Shown: positions 17,134 through 26,261, counted from the first letter of the stretch. The stretch is 35,896 nucleotides of DNA from UBA6136 sp964344495 (GCA_964344495.1 CAYFNI010000008.1:1-35896), one strand, 5' to 3'. The notes: a model not told the origin generated them from the letters alone. Numbers and translations: made by a program.

Positions 17134-17954
17134 AGACACGATTACGGCAAGGCCCGGCCGGATGGTTCCAATCGGTGCTTGAAGGTCTCCGGCAGCTCGG
17201 CCAGGGCACCTTGGCCGCCTTGCAGAAGCTGGGCCGCGCCCATGTGTTTCTGGCCCATGTGCTGCTGGGTCTGGCTGACATTCTGCGGCGACCGCGCCTG
17301 CTGGTCGCGCAGGTTTATTCGGTCGGTGTGCTGACAATTCTGCTGATCACCGTGTCGGGATTGTTTGTCGGCATGGTGCTGGCGCTGCAAGGCTACAATG
17401 TCTTGTCGGATTTCGGCGCCGAAGAGTCGCTGGGCGTCATGGTGGCGGCGTCTCTGGTACGGGAACTTGGCCCGGTCGTGACGGCCTTGCTGTTTTCCGG
17501 TCGCGCCGGCTCGGCCCTGACGGCCGAGATTGGTCTGATGAAGGCCACCGAGCAGTTATCCGGAATGGAAATGATGGCCGTTGATCCAGTGCGCCGGATC
17601 GTGGCGCCACGGTTCTTCGCCGGTGCCGTGTCGATGCCCTTGCTGGCCGGCTTGTTCACTGCGGTGGGCGTGCTCGGCGGCTATTTCGTCGGGGTCGGCC
17701 TGCTGGGGGTGGATCAGGGCCCGTTCTGGTCGCAGATGCAGGCCAAGATTGATTTCTATGACGATACCGTCAATGGGTTCATCAAGAGCATGGTGTTTGG
17801 TGTCATCGTGACCTGGATTGCGGTCTTCGAGGGCTACGATGCCGTACCGACCGCCGAAGGCGTGAGTCGCGCAACGACCCGCTCGGTGGTGTATTCCGCT
17901 TTTGCGGTGTTGGGCTCCGATTTCGTGCTCACCGCGTTAATGTTTGGGGATTGA
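17130..17954 (+). CDS. mlaE: Phospholipid ABC transporter permease MlaE
   Basis: 274 residues from the ATG overlapping the mlaF stop; the open frame upstream (to 17034) is inside mlaF and is rejected. Membrane segments include GVLTILLITVSGLFVGMVLA and MPLLAGLFTAVGVLGGYFVG. The conserved cytoplasmic loop GRAGSALTAEIGLMKATEQL, with GMEMMAVDPVRRIVAPRF, is diagnostic. Unlike the second MlaE-like protein at 9016-10155 it has no STAS domain; the partner STAS protein is encoded separately at 18650. mlaD follows after three bases. Confidence 0.97.
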   Translation: MKTRLRQGPAGWFQSVLEGLRQLGQGTLAALQKLGRAHVFLAHVLLGLADILRRPRLLVAQVYSVGVLTILLITVSGLFVGMVLALQGYNVLSDFGAEESLGVMVAASLVRELGPVVTALLFSGRAGSALTAEIGLMKATEQLSGMEMMAVDPVRRIVAPRFFAGAVSMPLLAGLFTAVGVLGGYFVGVGLLGVDQGPFWSQMQAKIDFYDDTVNGFIKSMVFGVIVTWIAVFEGYDAVPTAEGVSRATTRSVVYSAFAVLGSDFVLTALMFGD

Positions 17955-17957
17955 AAC

Positions 17958-18623
17958 ATGCAGGCCACCAGGTCGATTGAAATATGGGTAGGCGTCTTTG
18001 TGGCCATGGGTCTGCTGGCGCTGTTTTTTGTGGCCATGCAGGTTAGCAACCTCGGGGAATTCAGTACTGCCAAGGGCAGCTATATCGTCAAGGCGCATTT
18101 CGGCAATATCGGCGGCCTGCGGGTCCGGGCACCGGTGTCAATGGCGGGGGTGACCGTCGGCCGTGTGGAACGCATTGGTTTCGATGACAAGCGCTACGAG
18201 GCCGTGGTCGAGATGCGCATCGAGCCCGCTTACCGCACGCTGCCGGACGATACCAGTGCCAGCATTCTCACGGCAGGTCTTCTGGGCGAGCAATACATCG
18301 GTCTATCTGCAGGGGGGTCGGATACGTACCTCGGCGATGGTGATGAAATCGAACTGACCCAGTCGGCCATGGTGCTGGAACAGCTGATCAGCCGCTTCCT
18401 GTTCAACAAGGCAGAGGAAGGGAAGGACAACAAGGCCGCTCAAACCGCTGCGCCTGCAGCCGATGTGTCGGCAGCTGCCAAGGCAGATGTGGTTGCGCCG
18501 GAAAAGGTGACGGCGCCATCGAAATCAGCCTCATCCGCCCCGAAGCGGGTGGTGGCCAAGCGCGAGCCAGGCGGCGCCAAAGGGGCCGCCAAGGCGGCTC
18601 ACGGTCGTTCAAGCGGCCACTAA
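17958..18623 (+). CDS. mlaD: Phospholipid transporter substrate-binding protein MlaD, with a long Ala/Lys/Pro tail
   Basis: 221 residues. An N-terminal membrane helix (IWVGVFVAMGLLALFFVAMQ, about 8-27) is followed by one MCE domain (FGNIGGLRVRAPVSMAGVTV, then the pore loop region LTAGLLGEQYIGLSAGG). The MlaD core ends near residue 150 at LISRFLFNKAEE. The last ~70 residues are low-complexity and rich in Ala, Lys, Pro and Ser, very basic towards the end (KRVVAKREPGGAKGAAKAAH). E. coli MlaD ends in a short tail, so this extension is unusual. MlaD hexamers should receive or deliver lipid at the periplasmic side. mlaC, normally the next gene, is missing. Confidence 0.94.
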   Translation: MQATRSIEIWVGVFVAMGLLALFFVAMQVSNLGEFSTAKGSYIVKAHFGNIGGLRVRAPVSMAGVTVGRVERIGFDDKRYEAVVEMRIEPAYRTLPDDTSASILTAGLLGEQYIGLSAGGSDTYLGDGDEIELTQSAMVLEQLISRFLFNKAEEGKDNKAAQTAAPAADVSAAAKADVVAPEKVTAPSKSASSAPKRVVAKREPGGAKGAAKAAHGRSSGH

Positions 18624-18649
18624 CGAAAGACAGTCCCGGATAGTCCCTC

Positions 18650-18967
18650 ATGCGCATGGCGGTACGCATCGAATTTGCCGGTTCCGGTCAGGGCGGGCAC
18701 TATCAACTGAACGGCATCCTGACCTTTGCGACCGCTCTCGAAGGGCTGGCGCTGGTCAAGCCGTTGCTGCGGGATCAGCCATTGCTGCGGCTGGATCTCT
18801 CGGGTATCACCCGGGCCGACAGTGCCGGGGTAGCGCTGCTGATCGAGTGGCTCAACATGGCCCGAAGGGCCGGGTGCGTCCTGCGCTACACCCGGGTACC
18901 CGAATCGCTCCAGGCGATGATGCGAGTCGGCGGGGTCGAGGGCATGTTGCCGATCGACACGGACTGA
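18650..18967 (+). CDS. mlaB: STAS-domain lipid asymmetry protein MlaB
   Basis: 105 residues, a single STAS domain with the diagnostic helix start GITRADSAGVALLIEW (about 62-77), where the Ser of DSAG lies at the phospho-site position of anti-sigma-factor antagonists. MlaB binds MlaF in the cytoplasm and is needed for activity. It lies 26 bases after mlaD, in the place where E. coli has mlaC then mlaB. An in-frame ATG two codons in (18656) is an alternative start. Assigned to MlaB because of context; STAS proteins alone are hard to tell apart. Confidence 0.85.
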   Translation: MRMAVRIEFAGSGQGGHYQLNGILTFATALEGLALVKPLLRDQPLLRLDLSGITRADSAGVALLIEWLNMARRAGCVLRYTRVPESLQAMMRVGGVEGMLPIDTD

Positions 18968-19028
18968 ATGGCCCGGCCCGGCATGACTGCCGGCAGGGCG
19001 AACTTATCGACGTGACAGAGACGATCTG

Positions 19029-20294
19029 ATGGATAAACTCATGATTACCGGCGGGATCCCCTTGAATGGGGAACTGCGTGTCTCGGGCGCCAAAAACGCG
19101 GCCTTGCCGATTCTGGCCGGCACGCTGCTTTCCGACACCACCGTCACCGTCGGCAATGTGCCGCATCTGCTCGATATCACTACTACCATGGAGCTGCTCG
19201 GGCGGATGGGGATCGACCTGACCGTCGATGAAAAACTGAATATTGAAGTCAATTCCAACACCATCAAGAGCTATCAGGCCCCGTATGATCTGGTCAAGAC
19301 CATGCGTGCCTCGATTCTGGTGCTGGGCCCCTTGCTGGCGCGCTTCGGCCGCGCCGAAGTGTCCCTGCCGGGTGGCTGCGCCATCGGCGGCCGGCCGGTC
19401 AATCTGCATTTGCAGGGTCTGGCCCAGATGGGGGCCGACATCGAGGTCAAGAATGGCTACATCCACGCCCGTGCCAAGCGCCTGAAGGGCTGCCGGCTGG
19501 TGCTGGATCTGGTGACGGTGACCGGCACGGAAAACTTGATGATGGCAGCGGCGCTGGCCGAGGGAACCACCATCATCGAAAATGCGGCGCGCGAGCCCGA
19601 AGTGGTGGATCTGGCCAACTTCCTCAACATGATGGGGGCGAAAGTCCATGGTGCCGGTACCGACGTGCTTGAAATTCAGGGTGTCGAATCCCTCTCCGCC
19701 CAGGGTCAGCAATACCGGGTGATGCCGGACCGCATCGAGGCCGGCACCTATCTGGTTGCCGCGGCCATCACCGGCGGCAAGATCAAGCTGAAGGATGTGC
19801 GCCCCGACATCCTGGATGCCGTGTTGCAGAAGTTGCGTGAGGCGGGCGCCCGGATTACCTGTACCGCCGATACGATCGAACTGGACATGGCCGGCCAGCG
19901 GCCACATTCGGTTTCCATTCGTACCGCGCCGTATCCAGCGTTTCCAACCGACATGCAGGCGCAGTTCATGGCGCTGAATGCCATTGCCGACGGCGTCGGC
20001 GTCATCACCGAAACCATCTTTGAAAATCGCTTCATGCATGTGCAGGAGATGCAGCGCATGGGGGCCGATATCACGGTGGAGTCGCATACCGCCATCATCC
20101 GCGGTAAGCCGGCCTTGAATGGCGCGCCGGTCATGGCAACCGATTTGCGGGCCTCGGCCAGTCTGGTGCTGGCGGCACTGGTGGCCGAAGGGCAGACGCT
20201 GGTGGATCGCATCTATCACATCGACCGCGGCTATGAATGTATCGAAGAAAAGCTGGCGCAACTCGGCGCCGAAATTCGTCGCGTTCCCCAGTAG
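19029..20294 (+). CDS. murA: UDP-N-acetylglucosamine 1-carboxyvinyltransferase
   Basis: 421 residues, standard length. The active-site cysteine is Cys117 in LPGGCAIGGRPVNLHL, the residue alkylated by fosfomycin in this family; a Cys here predicts sensitivity at target level. Other motifs are SGAKNAALPILAGTLL (18-33), the repeated EPT-synthase fold halves, and FPTDMQAQFMALNAIADGVG. It transfers enolpyruvate from PEP to UDP-GlcNAc, the first committed step of peptidoglycan synthesis. Gene order mla-murA-hisG is conserved in gammaproteobacteria, although the usual small ibaG/bolA-like gene before murA is absent. Confidence 0.98.
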   Translation: MDKLMITGGIPLNGELRVSGAKNAALPILAGTLLSDTTVTVGNVPHLLDITTTMELLGRMGIDLTVDEKLNIEVNSNTIKSYQAPYDLVKTMRASILVLGPLLARFGRAEVSLPGGCAIGGRPVNLHLQGLAQMGADIEVKNGYIHARAKRLKGCRLVLDLVTVTGTENLMMAAALAEGTTIIENAAREPEVVDLANFLNMMGAKVHGAGTDVLEIQGVESLSAQGQQYRVMPDRIEAGTYLVAAAITGGKIKLKDVRPDILDAVLQKLREAGARITCTADTIELDMAGQRPHSVSIRTAPYPAFPTDMQAQFMALNAIADGVGVITETIFENRFMHVQEMQRMGADITVESHTAIIRGKPALNGAPVMATDLRASASLVLAALVAEGQTLVDRIYHIDRGYECIEEKLAQLGAEIRRVPQ

Positions 20295-20303
20295 GGTGGT
20301 CCC

Positions 20304-20939
20304 GTGCTGACACTCGCGCTCTCCAAAGGCAGGATTTATGACGAGGCCATCGCGCTGCTGGCGCGGATCGGTATCGAACCGACGGTTGACCCGGACAAAA
20401 GCCGCAAGCTGGTGTTGCCCTCCAATCGGCCGGGTCTGCAGTTCCTGATCATCCGCGCCAGCGATGTGCCGACCTATGTCGAATACGGCGCCGCCGATCT
20501 CGGCATTGCCGGCAAGGATGTGCTGGCCGAATACGATGCGTCCGGGCTCTATGAGCCGCTGGATCTGGGCATTGCCCGCTGCCGCCTGATGACGGCCGGC
20601 AGTCCGGACATGCACTTCAAGCCCGGCAGTCGTCCGCGCGTGGCGACCAAGTATGTGAAAACGGCGCATCGCTACTTCGCCAGTCTCGGCATCCAGGCCG
20701 AAATCATCAAACTCTATGGCTCCATGGAGCTGGCTCCCCTGGTGGGTCTTGCCGATTGCATCGTCGATGTGGTCGATACCGGCAAGACCCTCAAGGCCAA
20801 CGGGCTGGTTCCGCATGAATTGATCATGGAGGTCAGCAGCCGGCTGATCCTCAACAAGGCCGCCATGAAGACCAAGCATGCCGAGGTTACCGGCTTCATT
20901 GCCGAGCTGAAGCAGGCCTTGGCGGAGGCGTCGGCATGA
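20304..20939 (+). CDS. hisG: ATP phosphoribosyltransferase, short form
   Basis: 211 residues with a GTG start after an AGGGTGG ribosome site. MLTLALSKGRIYDEAIALLA at the start and VDVVDTGKTLKANGL (about 154-168) are the ATP/PRPP-binding marks. It lacks the C-terminal ACT-like regulatory domain of long HisG, so by family rule it needs HisZ as regulatory subunit; hisZ is not in the window. It catalyses the first step of histidine synthesis. The stop overlaps hisD by 4 bases. Confidence 0.97.
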   Translation: MLTLALSKGRIYDEAIALLARIGIEPTVDPDKSRKLVLPSNRPGLQFLIIRASDVPTYVEYGAADLGIAGKDVLAEYDASGLYEPLDLGIARCRLMTAGSPDMHFKPGSRPRVATKYVKTAHRYFASLGIQAEIIKLYGSMELAPLVGLADCIVDVVDTGKTLKANGLVPHELIMEVSSRLILNKAAMKTKHAEVTGFIAELKQALAEASA

Positions 20940-22243
20940 GCACGATCAGCCTGCGTCGTCTTGATGCCGTTCAGCCGGACTTTGATGTCCAGCTGCAGGC
21001 GTTGTTGCAGTGGGATGAGGCGTCAGACGCGAGCATCCACGAACGTGTCACAGCCATCATTGCCGACGTCCGTCAGCGCGGCGATCAGGCGCTGATCGAA
21101 CTCACCCGGCAGTTCGATCGCTTCGAGCCGGAGGGGATGGGCGACCTCGAATTGTCGCGCGACCAGTTGGCGGCAGCGTGGGCCGGTCTGTCGCCAGACA
21201 TGGCGGCAGCACTCGAGAACGCTGCGAACCGGATTCGCGCCTACGCCGAACAGCAGAAACTCGTTTCCTGGCGCTACACCGAACCCGATGGAACGGTGCT
21301 GGGACAGCAGGTGACACCGCTGGATCGGGTCGGCATTTACGTCCCCGGCGGCAAGGCGGCTTATCCGTCCTCGGTGCTCATGAATGCCATTCCGGCGCAT
21401 GTGGCAGGCGTGCCCGAGATCATTATGGTGACGCCGACGCCGGCGGGCGAGTTGAACCCGCTGGTGCTGGCTGCTGCGCATTTGGCCGGCGTGACCCGCG
21501 TGTTTCGCATCGGTGGGGCGCAGGCGGTTGCCGCACTGGCGTATGGTACGGTCACGGTGCCGCGGGTCGACAAGATCGTCGGGCCCGGAAACATCTATGT
21601 GGCGACGGCCAAGAAGTTGGTGTTCGGTCAGGTCGGCATCGACATGGTGGCCGGACCCTCGGAAATTCTGGTCATTTGTGATGGCCATACTGATCCGGAC
21701 TGGATTGCCATGGATCTGTTTTCGCAGGCGGAACATGACGAGGATGCACAGGCGATCCTGATTGCGACCAGCACGGCCTATCTGGATGCGGTGGAGGCCA
21801 GTATTCACCGCCTGCTGCCGACGATGGAGCGGGCCGAGGTGATTCGTGCGTCGCTGTCAGGGCGTGGGGCGCTGATTGCGGTTCCCGATCTGGAACGGGC
21901 GGCCGAGGTCGCCAACCGGATCGCGCCCGAACATCTTGAATTGTCGGTGGCCGAGCCGGAGTCCCTCGCAGCCCGCATCCGCAATGCCGGTGCGATTTTC
22001 ATGGGGCGCCACACGGCCGAGGCTCTGGGAGATTATTGTGCCGGGCCGAACCACGTCCTGCCGACCTCCAGTACGGCGAGGTTTTCGTCCCCGCTGGGCG
22101 TCTACGACTTCCAGAAGCGTTCCAGTCTCATCTTTTGTTCGGCGGAAGGCTCGGATCAACTGGCCCGCACCGCGTCGATTCTGGCACGGGGCGAGGGTCT
22201 CACCGCACATGCCCGTTCGGCAGAATACCGAATCACCTCATGA
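20936..22243 (+). CDS. hisD: Histidinol dehydrogenase
   Basis: 435 residues. Family stretches seen: DRVGIYVPGGKAAYPSSVLM, IGGAQAVAALAYGT, KIVGPGNIYVATAKKLVFG, the zinc ligand region DLFSQAEHDEDAQAIL, and GDYCAGPNHVLPTSSTARF. It oxidises histidinol to histidine in two NAD-dependent steps with zinc. It overlaps both hisG and hisC by 4 bases (ATGA), so the three his genes are translationally coupled. Confidence 0.98.
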   Translation: MSTISLRRLDAVQPDFDVQLQALLQWDEASDASIHERVTAIIADVRQRGDQALIELTRQFDRFEPEGMGDLELSRDQLAAAWAGLSPDMAAALENAANRIRAYAEQQKLVSWRYTEPDGTVLGQQVTPLDRVGIYVPGGKAAYPSSVLMNAIPAHVAGVPEIIMVTPTPAGELNPLVLAAAHLAGVTRVFRIGGAQAVAALAYGTVTVPRVDKIVGPGNIYVATAKKLVFGQVGIDMVAGPSEILVICDGHTDPDWIAMDLFSQAEHDEDAQAILIATSTAYLDAVEASIHRLLPTMERAEVIRASLSGRGALIAVPDLERAAEVANRIAPEHLELSVAEPESLAARIRNAGAIFMGRHTAEALGDYCAGPNHVLPTSSTARFSSPLGVYDFQKRSSLIFCSAEGSDQLARTASILARGEGLTAHARSAEYRITS

Positions 22244-23340
22244 GCGACGTCACGCAATCGATCGAGGCCCTGCTGCGTCCGGAAGTCAGGGCGCTCAAGG
22301 CCTACCATGTGCCGGATGCGCGTGGCTTCATCAAACTGGATGCGATGGAGAACCCTTACGCATGGCCGCCGAACCTGATCGATCAGTGGCTTGAGCACCT
22401 GCGTGAGGCGGAACCCAACCGCTATCCGGATCCGGCTTGCCAGCGGCTCAAGCAGGCCCTGAGAGTCGCCCATGAGGTGCCGGAGGGGGCTGAAATCCTG
22501 CTTGGAAACGGTTCGGATGAGCTGATCCAACTGCTGTTGATGGCGCTCAAGCCGGGCTCAACGGTCATGGCGCCCGAGCCGACCTTCGTCATGTACCGTC
22601 AGGTCAGCCTGTCGCTGGGGCTGAACTTTGTCGGTGTGCCGTTGCGGTCCGATGATTTCAGTCTGGACACCGCCGCGTTCTGTGCTGCCATGGCCGAGCA
22701 TCAACCTGCTCTGGTCTTTATGGCCTATCCGAACAACCCGACCGCCAATCTGTTTGATCGCGTCGCGCTGGAGCAGATCCTGTCAGCGGCGCCCGGTTTG
22801 GTCGTGGTGGACGAGGCTTACGCGGCCTATGCCAATCACAGTTTCATGGCGGCATTGCCCCGTTACCCCCAACTGCTGGTCATGCGCACCTTGTCAAAAT
22901 TGGGGATGGCCGGCCTGCGACTGGGTTTCATGGCCGGCGATCCGCGCTGGATCGAGGAGTTCGACAAGATTCGGTTGCCTTACAACATCAATGTCTTGAC
23001 TCAACTCAGTGCGGAGTTTGTCCTTGACCGGCCGACCGAATTCCAGCGACAAGTTCGGCAAATTCTGGCCGACCGTGCCCGCCTGATCGAAGCCTTGCAG
23101 CGATTTGAGCATCTGCGGGTGTTTGAAAGTCATGCCAATTTTGTACTGCTCAAACTGCTGCGTGATGATGCCAACGAGGTGTTCCAGCAGCTGAAGGCGC
23201 AGGGCGTGCTGATCAAGAATCTGCATCCGAACGGCGGTTTGCTCACCAACTGTCTGCGAATCACGGTCGGCAAACCGGAAGAAAATCAGCGGTTTCTGGA
23301 GGCTTTCGCGCACGCCATCGGCCAGACCGCACCTGCCTGA
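22240..23340 (+). CDS. hisC: Histidinol-phosphate aminotransferase
   Basis: 366 residues from the ATG at 22240; the frame is open further upstream but that lies inside hisD. PLP lysine is Lys220 in MRTLSKLGMAGLRLGFMAG. Other fold-type I marks are YPNNPTANLF (163-172) and VVDEAYAAYANHSF. It transaminates imidazole-acetol phosphate to histidinol phosphate. The start overlaps the hisD stop. After it comes a 200-base gap with the predicted petA promoter. Confidence 0.97.
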   Translation: MSDVTQSIEALLRPEVRALKAYHVPDARGFIKLDAMENPYAWPPNLIDQWLEHLREAEPNRYPDPACQRLKQALRVAHEVPEGAEILLGNGSDELIQLLLMALKPGSTVMAPEPTFVMYRQVSLSLGLNFVGVPLRSDDFSLDTAAFCAAMAEHQPALVFMAYPNNPTANLFDRVALEQILSAAPGLVVVDEAYAAYANHSFMAALPRYPQLLVMRTLSKLGMAGLRLGFMAGDPRWIEEFDKIRLPYNINVLTQLSAEFVLDRPTEFQRQVRQILADRARLIEALQRFEHLRVFESHANFVLLKLLRDDANEVFQQLKAQGVLIKNLHPNGGLLTNCLRITVGKPEENQRFLEAFAHAIGQTAPA

Positions 23341-23399
23341 CGCACACGGATCGCGATTCCCACCGGCGGTGTCGGCTCGGTCCCGCTTCCCGTTTTTTC

Positions 23400-23428
23400 T
23401 TGACCCTAGAGCCGTTCTCCCACAAAAT
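23400..23428 (+). promoter_or_regulatory. Sigma-70-like promoter of the petABC operon
   Basis: TTGACC (23400-23405), a 17-base spacer and CAAAAT (23423-23428). The predicted start near 23435 gives a leader of about 107 bases before petA. It lies in the 200-base gap after hisC; the T run just before it (23393-23398) may help separate it from the his operon. No RNA structure stood out in the leader. Confidence 0.6.
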
Positions 23429-23541
23429 CGCTACGCTGAAAATTTTACGGAAACACTGTGTTTCTGCCTTGCATCAACAAGGCGCTCAACAACACGGGGT
23501 ATCTCTCTTCAGTCGATTCATCCCCGAAATGGAGTATCTGC

Positions 23542-24132
23542 ATGATGAATGGCGTGGATAACGATAAACGCCGGTTTCTGACCAAGGCCGCCAGTGTGGT
23601 TGGCGCTGTGGGGGCGGGGTATCTGGCTGTGCCGTTCGTATCGTCGATGAAGCCGAGTGCCAAGGCGGAGGCCTTGGGGGCACCGGTCGAAGTCGATATC
23701 GAAAAACTGGAATCGGGTCAGCGCATCGTGGTCTTGTGGCGCGGCAAACCGGTATGGGTGCTGAAGCGGACGCCTGAGGTGTTGGCTACGCTGCCCGAGC
23801 TCGATAGCGTCGTATTGGATCCGAATTCTGATCAGTCCGAACAACCAGCGTCGGCCCGGAACGAGGCGCGCGCCATCCGGCCTGAAATTTTCGTAGCTGT
23901 CGGGGTCTGTACCCATCTTGGCTGTTCGCCGACTTACCGTCCTGATATGGCGCCGGCGGATCTGGGCGCGGACTGGAAGGGGGGGTTCTTCTGCCCCTGT
24001 CATGGTTCCAAGTTCGACATGGCCGGACGCGTATACAAGGGCGTGCCTGCGCCGGTCAATCTGGAAATCCCGCCGTATTATTTCGCCAGCGACACCCGCA
24101 TTGTCGTCGGGCTTGAAGGGGAGAAAGCGTAA
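23542..24132 (+). CDS. petA: Ubiquinol-cytochrome c reductase iron-sulfur (Rieske) subunit
   Basis: 196 residues when started at ATG 23542 (a second ATG follows at once), with a GGAG box about 8 bases before. The frame is open to 23458, but those residues precede the twin-arginine signal and are not family-like. The signal anchor is NDKRRFLTKAASVVGA (Tat type) followed by one membrane helix. The 2Fe-2S ligands are seen as CTHLGC (Cys123, His125) and CPCHGS (Cys151, His154), with Cys128 and Cys153 as the disulfide pair. It takes electrons from quinol to cytochrome c1. petB starts directly after its stop. Confidence 0.96.
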   Translation: MMNGVDNDKRRFLTKAASVVGAVGAGYLAVPFVSSMKPSAKAEALGAPVEVDIEKLESGQRIVVLWRGKPVWVLKRTPEVLATLPELDSVVLDPNSDQSEQPASARNEARAIRPEIFVAVGVCTHLGCSPTYRPDMAPADLGADWKGGFFCPCHGSKFDMAGRVYKGVPAPVNLEIPPYYFASDTRIVVGLEGEKA

Positions 24133-25497
24133 ATGATTCAGAAGGGTTCCGCCTTCCGCGAGTGGCTGGATGAACGGCTGCCGGTCACCAAATTCTTTGA
24201 AGACCAGTTGTTGAAGTATTACGCACCGAAAAACTTCAACTTCCTGTATTTCTTCGGATCACTGGCACTGCTGGTTCTGGTCAACCAGATCGTGACCGGG
24301 ATCGTTCTTGCCATGCATTACAAGCCCTCCGCCGAACTGGCGTTCGACTCGGTGGAATACATCATGCGTGATGTGAGTTGGGGATGGCTGTTGCGCTATC
24401 TGCACTCTACCGGCGCGTCGCTGTTCTTCGTCGTCATCTACATGCACATGTTCCGGGCACTGTTCTACGGTTCATTCAAGAAACCGCGGGAATTGCTCTG
24501 GCTGTTCGGCATGGTCATTTTCGTGCTCCTGATGGCCGAGGCCTTCATGGGTTACCTGCTGCCCTGGGGGCAGATGTCCTACTGGGGCGCCCAGGTCATC
24601 ATTTCGCTATTCGGGGCCATCCCGGTCATCGGTGAGGATCTCGCCACGTGGATTCGCGGCGATTACGTGATTGCGGATGCCACCTTGAACCGATTCTTCG
24701 CCCTGCATGTGATTGCGGTACCGCTCGCCATTCTGGGTCTGGTCGTGCTGCATCTGGCGGCGCTCAGAACAACGGGATCCAATAACCCGGATGGAATCGA
24801 AATCAAGAAGAACCGGGATTTAATGGGTATCCCCAAAGACGGTATCCCTTTCCACCCCTATTACACGGTCAAGGATTTGTATGTAGCCGGTCTGTTCATC
24901 ACAATCTTTGCCTGGATCGTTTTCTACTCCCCGGAAATGGGCGGTTTGTTCCTTGAACACCCCAACTTCGATCCGGCCGATCCGATGAAGACCCCCGAGC
25001 ATATCCAGCCGGTCTGGTACTTCACGCCGTTTTACTCCATCCTGCGTGCGGTTCCCAGCAAACTGGGGGGTGTCATCGCGATGGGCGCCTCAATCGTCGT
25101 GCTGTTCTTGTTGCCGTGGCTGGATCGTTGCCCGGTCAAATCGATCCGCTATCGCAGTCCTTTGTTCAAGATTGCACTGACAGCCTTTGTGATCAGTTTC
25201 CTTGGACTTGGCGTTCTGGGAACCAAGCCGGTGACGGAAACCTATACGCTGATGGCGCGGATTTTCTCCGGCGTCTATTTTGCGTTCTTCCTGCTGCTGC
25301 CCATTTTCTCCTCGGTCGAGATCACCAAACCTGTGCCTGAACGGCTGACCGAACCGGTTATACCGCTCTCGAAGCGGGAAGGCTTCCAATGGCGACTGAT
25401 TGAGGAAGGTCTCAAGGCGGTGGAGCACTCACCCTTCGTGGTCGGTGTAAAGGAAGCTTTATCCAAGGGATTTGGCAAATTCTCGGGACGTTCATGA
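24133..25497 (+). CDS. petB: Cytochrome b subunit of the bc1 complex
   Basis: 454 residues, a full cytochrome b with N- and C-terminal parts in one chain. Haem-ligand His pairs are visible at His91/His105 and His192/His207, the second pair one residue further apart than in mitochondrial and Rhodobacter proteins (from memory a beta/gammaproteobacterial form). The Qo-site tetrapeptide reads PVWY (293-296) where mitochondrial-type proteins have PEWY. At least eight membrane segments are seen. It is the proton-translocating quinol-oxidising core of complex III. The start codon abuts the petA stop (TAAATG). Confidence 0.97.
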   Translation: MIQKGSAFREWLDERLPVTKFFEDQLLKYYAPKNFNFLYFFGSLALLVLVNQIVTGIVLAMHYKPSAELAFDSVEYIMRDVSWGWLLRYLHSTGASLFFVVIYMHMFRALFYGSFKKPRELLWLFGMVIFVLLMAEAFMGYLLPWGQMSYWGAQVIISLFGAIPVIGEDLATWIRGDYVIADATLNRFFALHVIAVPLAILGLVVLHLAALRTTGSNNPDGIEIKKNRDLMGIPKDGIPFHPYYTVKDLYVAGLFITIFAWIVFYSPEMGGLFLEHPNFDPADPMKTPEHIQPVWYFTPFYSILRAVPSKLGGVIAMGASIVVLFLLPWLDRCPVKSIRYRSPLFKIALTAFVISFLGLGVLGTKPVTETYTLMARIFSGVYFAFFLLLPIFSSVEITKPVPERLTEPVIPLSKREGFQWRLIEEGLKAVEHSPFVVGVKEALSKGFGKFSGRS

Positions 25498-26222
25498 GCA
25501 TGAAAAAGGCACTTATCCTCCTTCTCCTGTCCGCGTTCGCCCTGGTGTGTCAGGCCGAGTCGGCCGTCAAGCTGGAACATGCCGATGTGGATGTGTTCGA
25601 TGAGCTATCGGTGATCCGGGGTGCAGGCTATTTTGCCGAGTACTGCATGGGTTGCCATGGACTCAAGCAGATTCGCTATTCACGCATTAGCAAAGATCTG
25701 AAGATCAATGAAACCCGGATGCGAGACCTGATCCTGTTTGGGGACGCAAAAATCCACGAGACCATCAAAACGGCCATGTCAGCCGAGAGTGGCCAGGCAG
25801 CCTTCGGCGTCGCCCCGCCGGATCTGTCACTGGTCATCCGGTCACGGGGTGCCGACTGGGTCTATTCCTATCTGAAGGGTTTCTACGAGGATCCAAAGCG
25901 GCCCTTCGGCGTGAACAACACGGTCCTGCCGAATGTCGCCATGCCGAACGTGCTTTGGGCATTGCAGGGACCTCAACAGGCCGTTATCGAACAGGTTGGC
26001 GGCAAGGAAGAAGTTGTGGGTGTGATGCCTTCGGGTCGCGGAAAACTGAGCGAACGGGAATTCGATCATGTGGCCAACGACCTCGTTAATTTCCTCGCCT
26101 ATGTGGCTGAGCCCTCAAAGTTGCAGCGTGTACCGTTGGGCAAGTATGTCATCGCCTTTCTGCTGTTCCTCACATTCCTCTTCTACAGGTTGAAGAAAGA
26201 GTACTGGAAAGACATCGACTAG
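25494..26222 (+). CDS. petC: Cytochrome c1
   Basis: 242 residues. Signal peptide MKKALILLLLSAFALVCQA, then the haem c site CMGCH (Cys51, Cys54, His55), a candidate Met ligand in NVAMPNVLW (Met150), and one C-terminal membrane anchor (VIAFLLFLTFLFYRL). It passes electrons from the Rieske protein to soluble cytochrome c. It overlaps petB by 4 bases and ends in a long inverted repeat, so it closes the pet operon. Confidence 0.97.
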   Translation: MSMKKALILLLLSAFALVCQAESAVKLEHADVDVFDELSVIRGAGYFAEYCMGCHGLKQIRYSRISKDLKINETRMRDLILFGDAKIHETIKTAMSAESGQAAFGVAPPDLSLVIRSRGADWVYSYLKGFYEDPKRPFGVNNTVLPNVAMPNVLWALQGPQQAVIEQVGGKEEVVGVMPSGRGKLSEREFDHVANDLVNFLAYVAEPSKLQRVPLGKYVIAFLLFLTFLFYRLKKEYWKDID

Positions 26223-26234
26223 GTCGAACACGTA

Positions 26235-26261
26235 AGGGGTGACCGATGATCGGTGACCCCT
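26235..26261 (+). terminator. 27-base near-perfect inverted repeat after petC
   Basis: Twelve of thirteen positions pair (AGGGGT-G-ACCGAT against ATCGGT-G-ACCCCT) around a single central G, with only one G/G mismatch. It starts 12 bases after the petC stop. No T run follows, so it may be a Rho-assisted or mRNA-protecting hairpin rather than a classic terminator. As near-dyad DNA it could also be an operator in front of sspB. Confidence 0.5.

Noticed and set aside
18852..20879. 675-codon minus-strand open frame opposite murA and hisG
   Set aside because: His/Gln/Gly-rich antisense shadow over two well-recognised genes.
23361..23398. Rho-independent terminator after hisC
   Set aside because: There is a run of six T (23393-23398), but the only stem nearby (CACC/GGTG at 23361) is four pairs and over 20 bases away.
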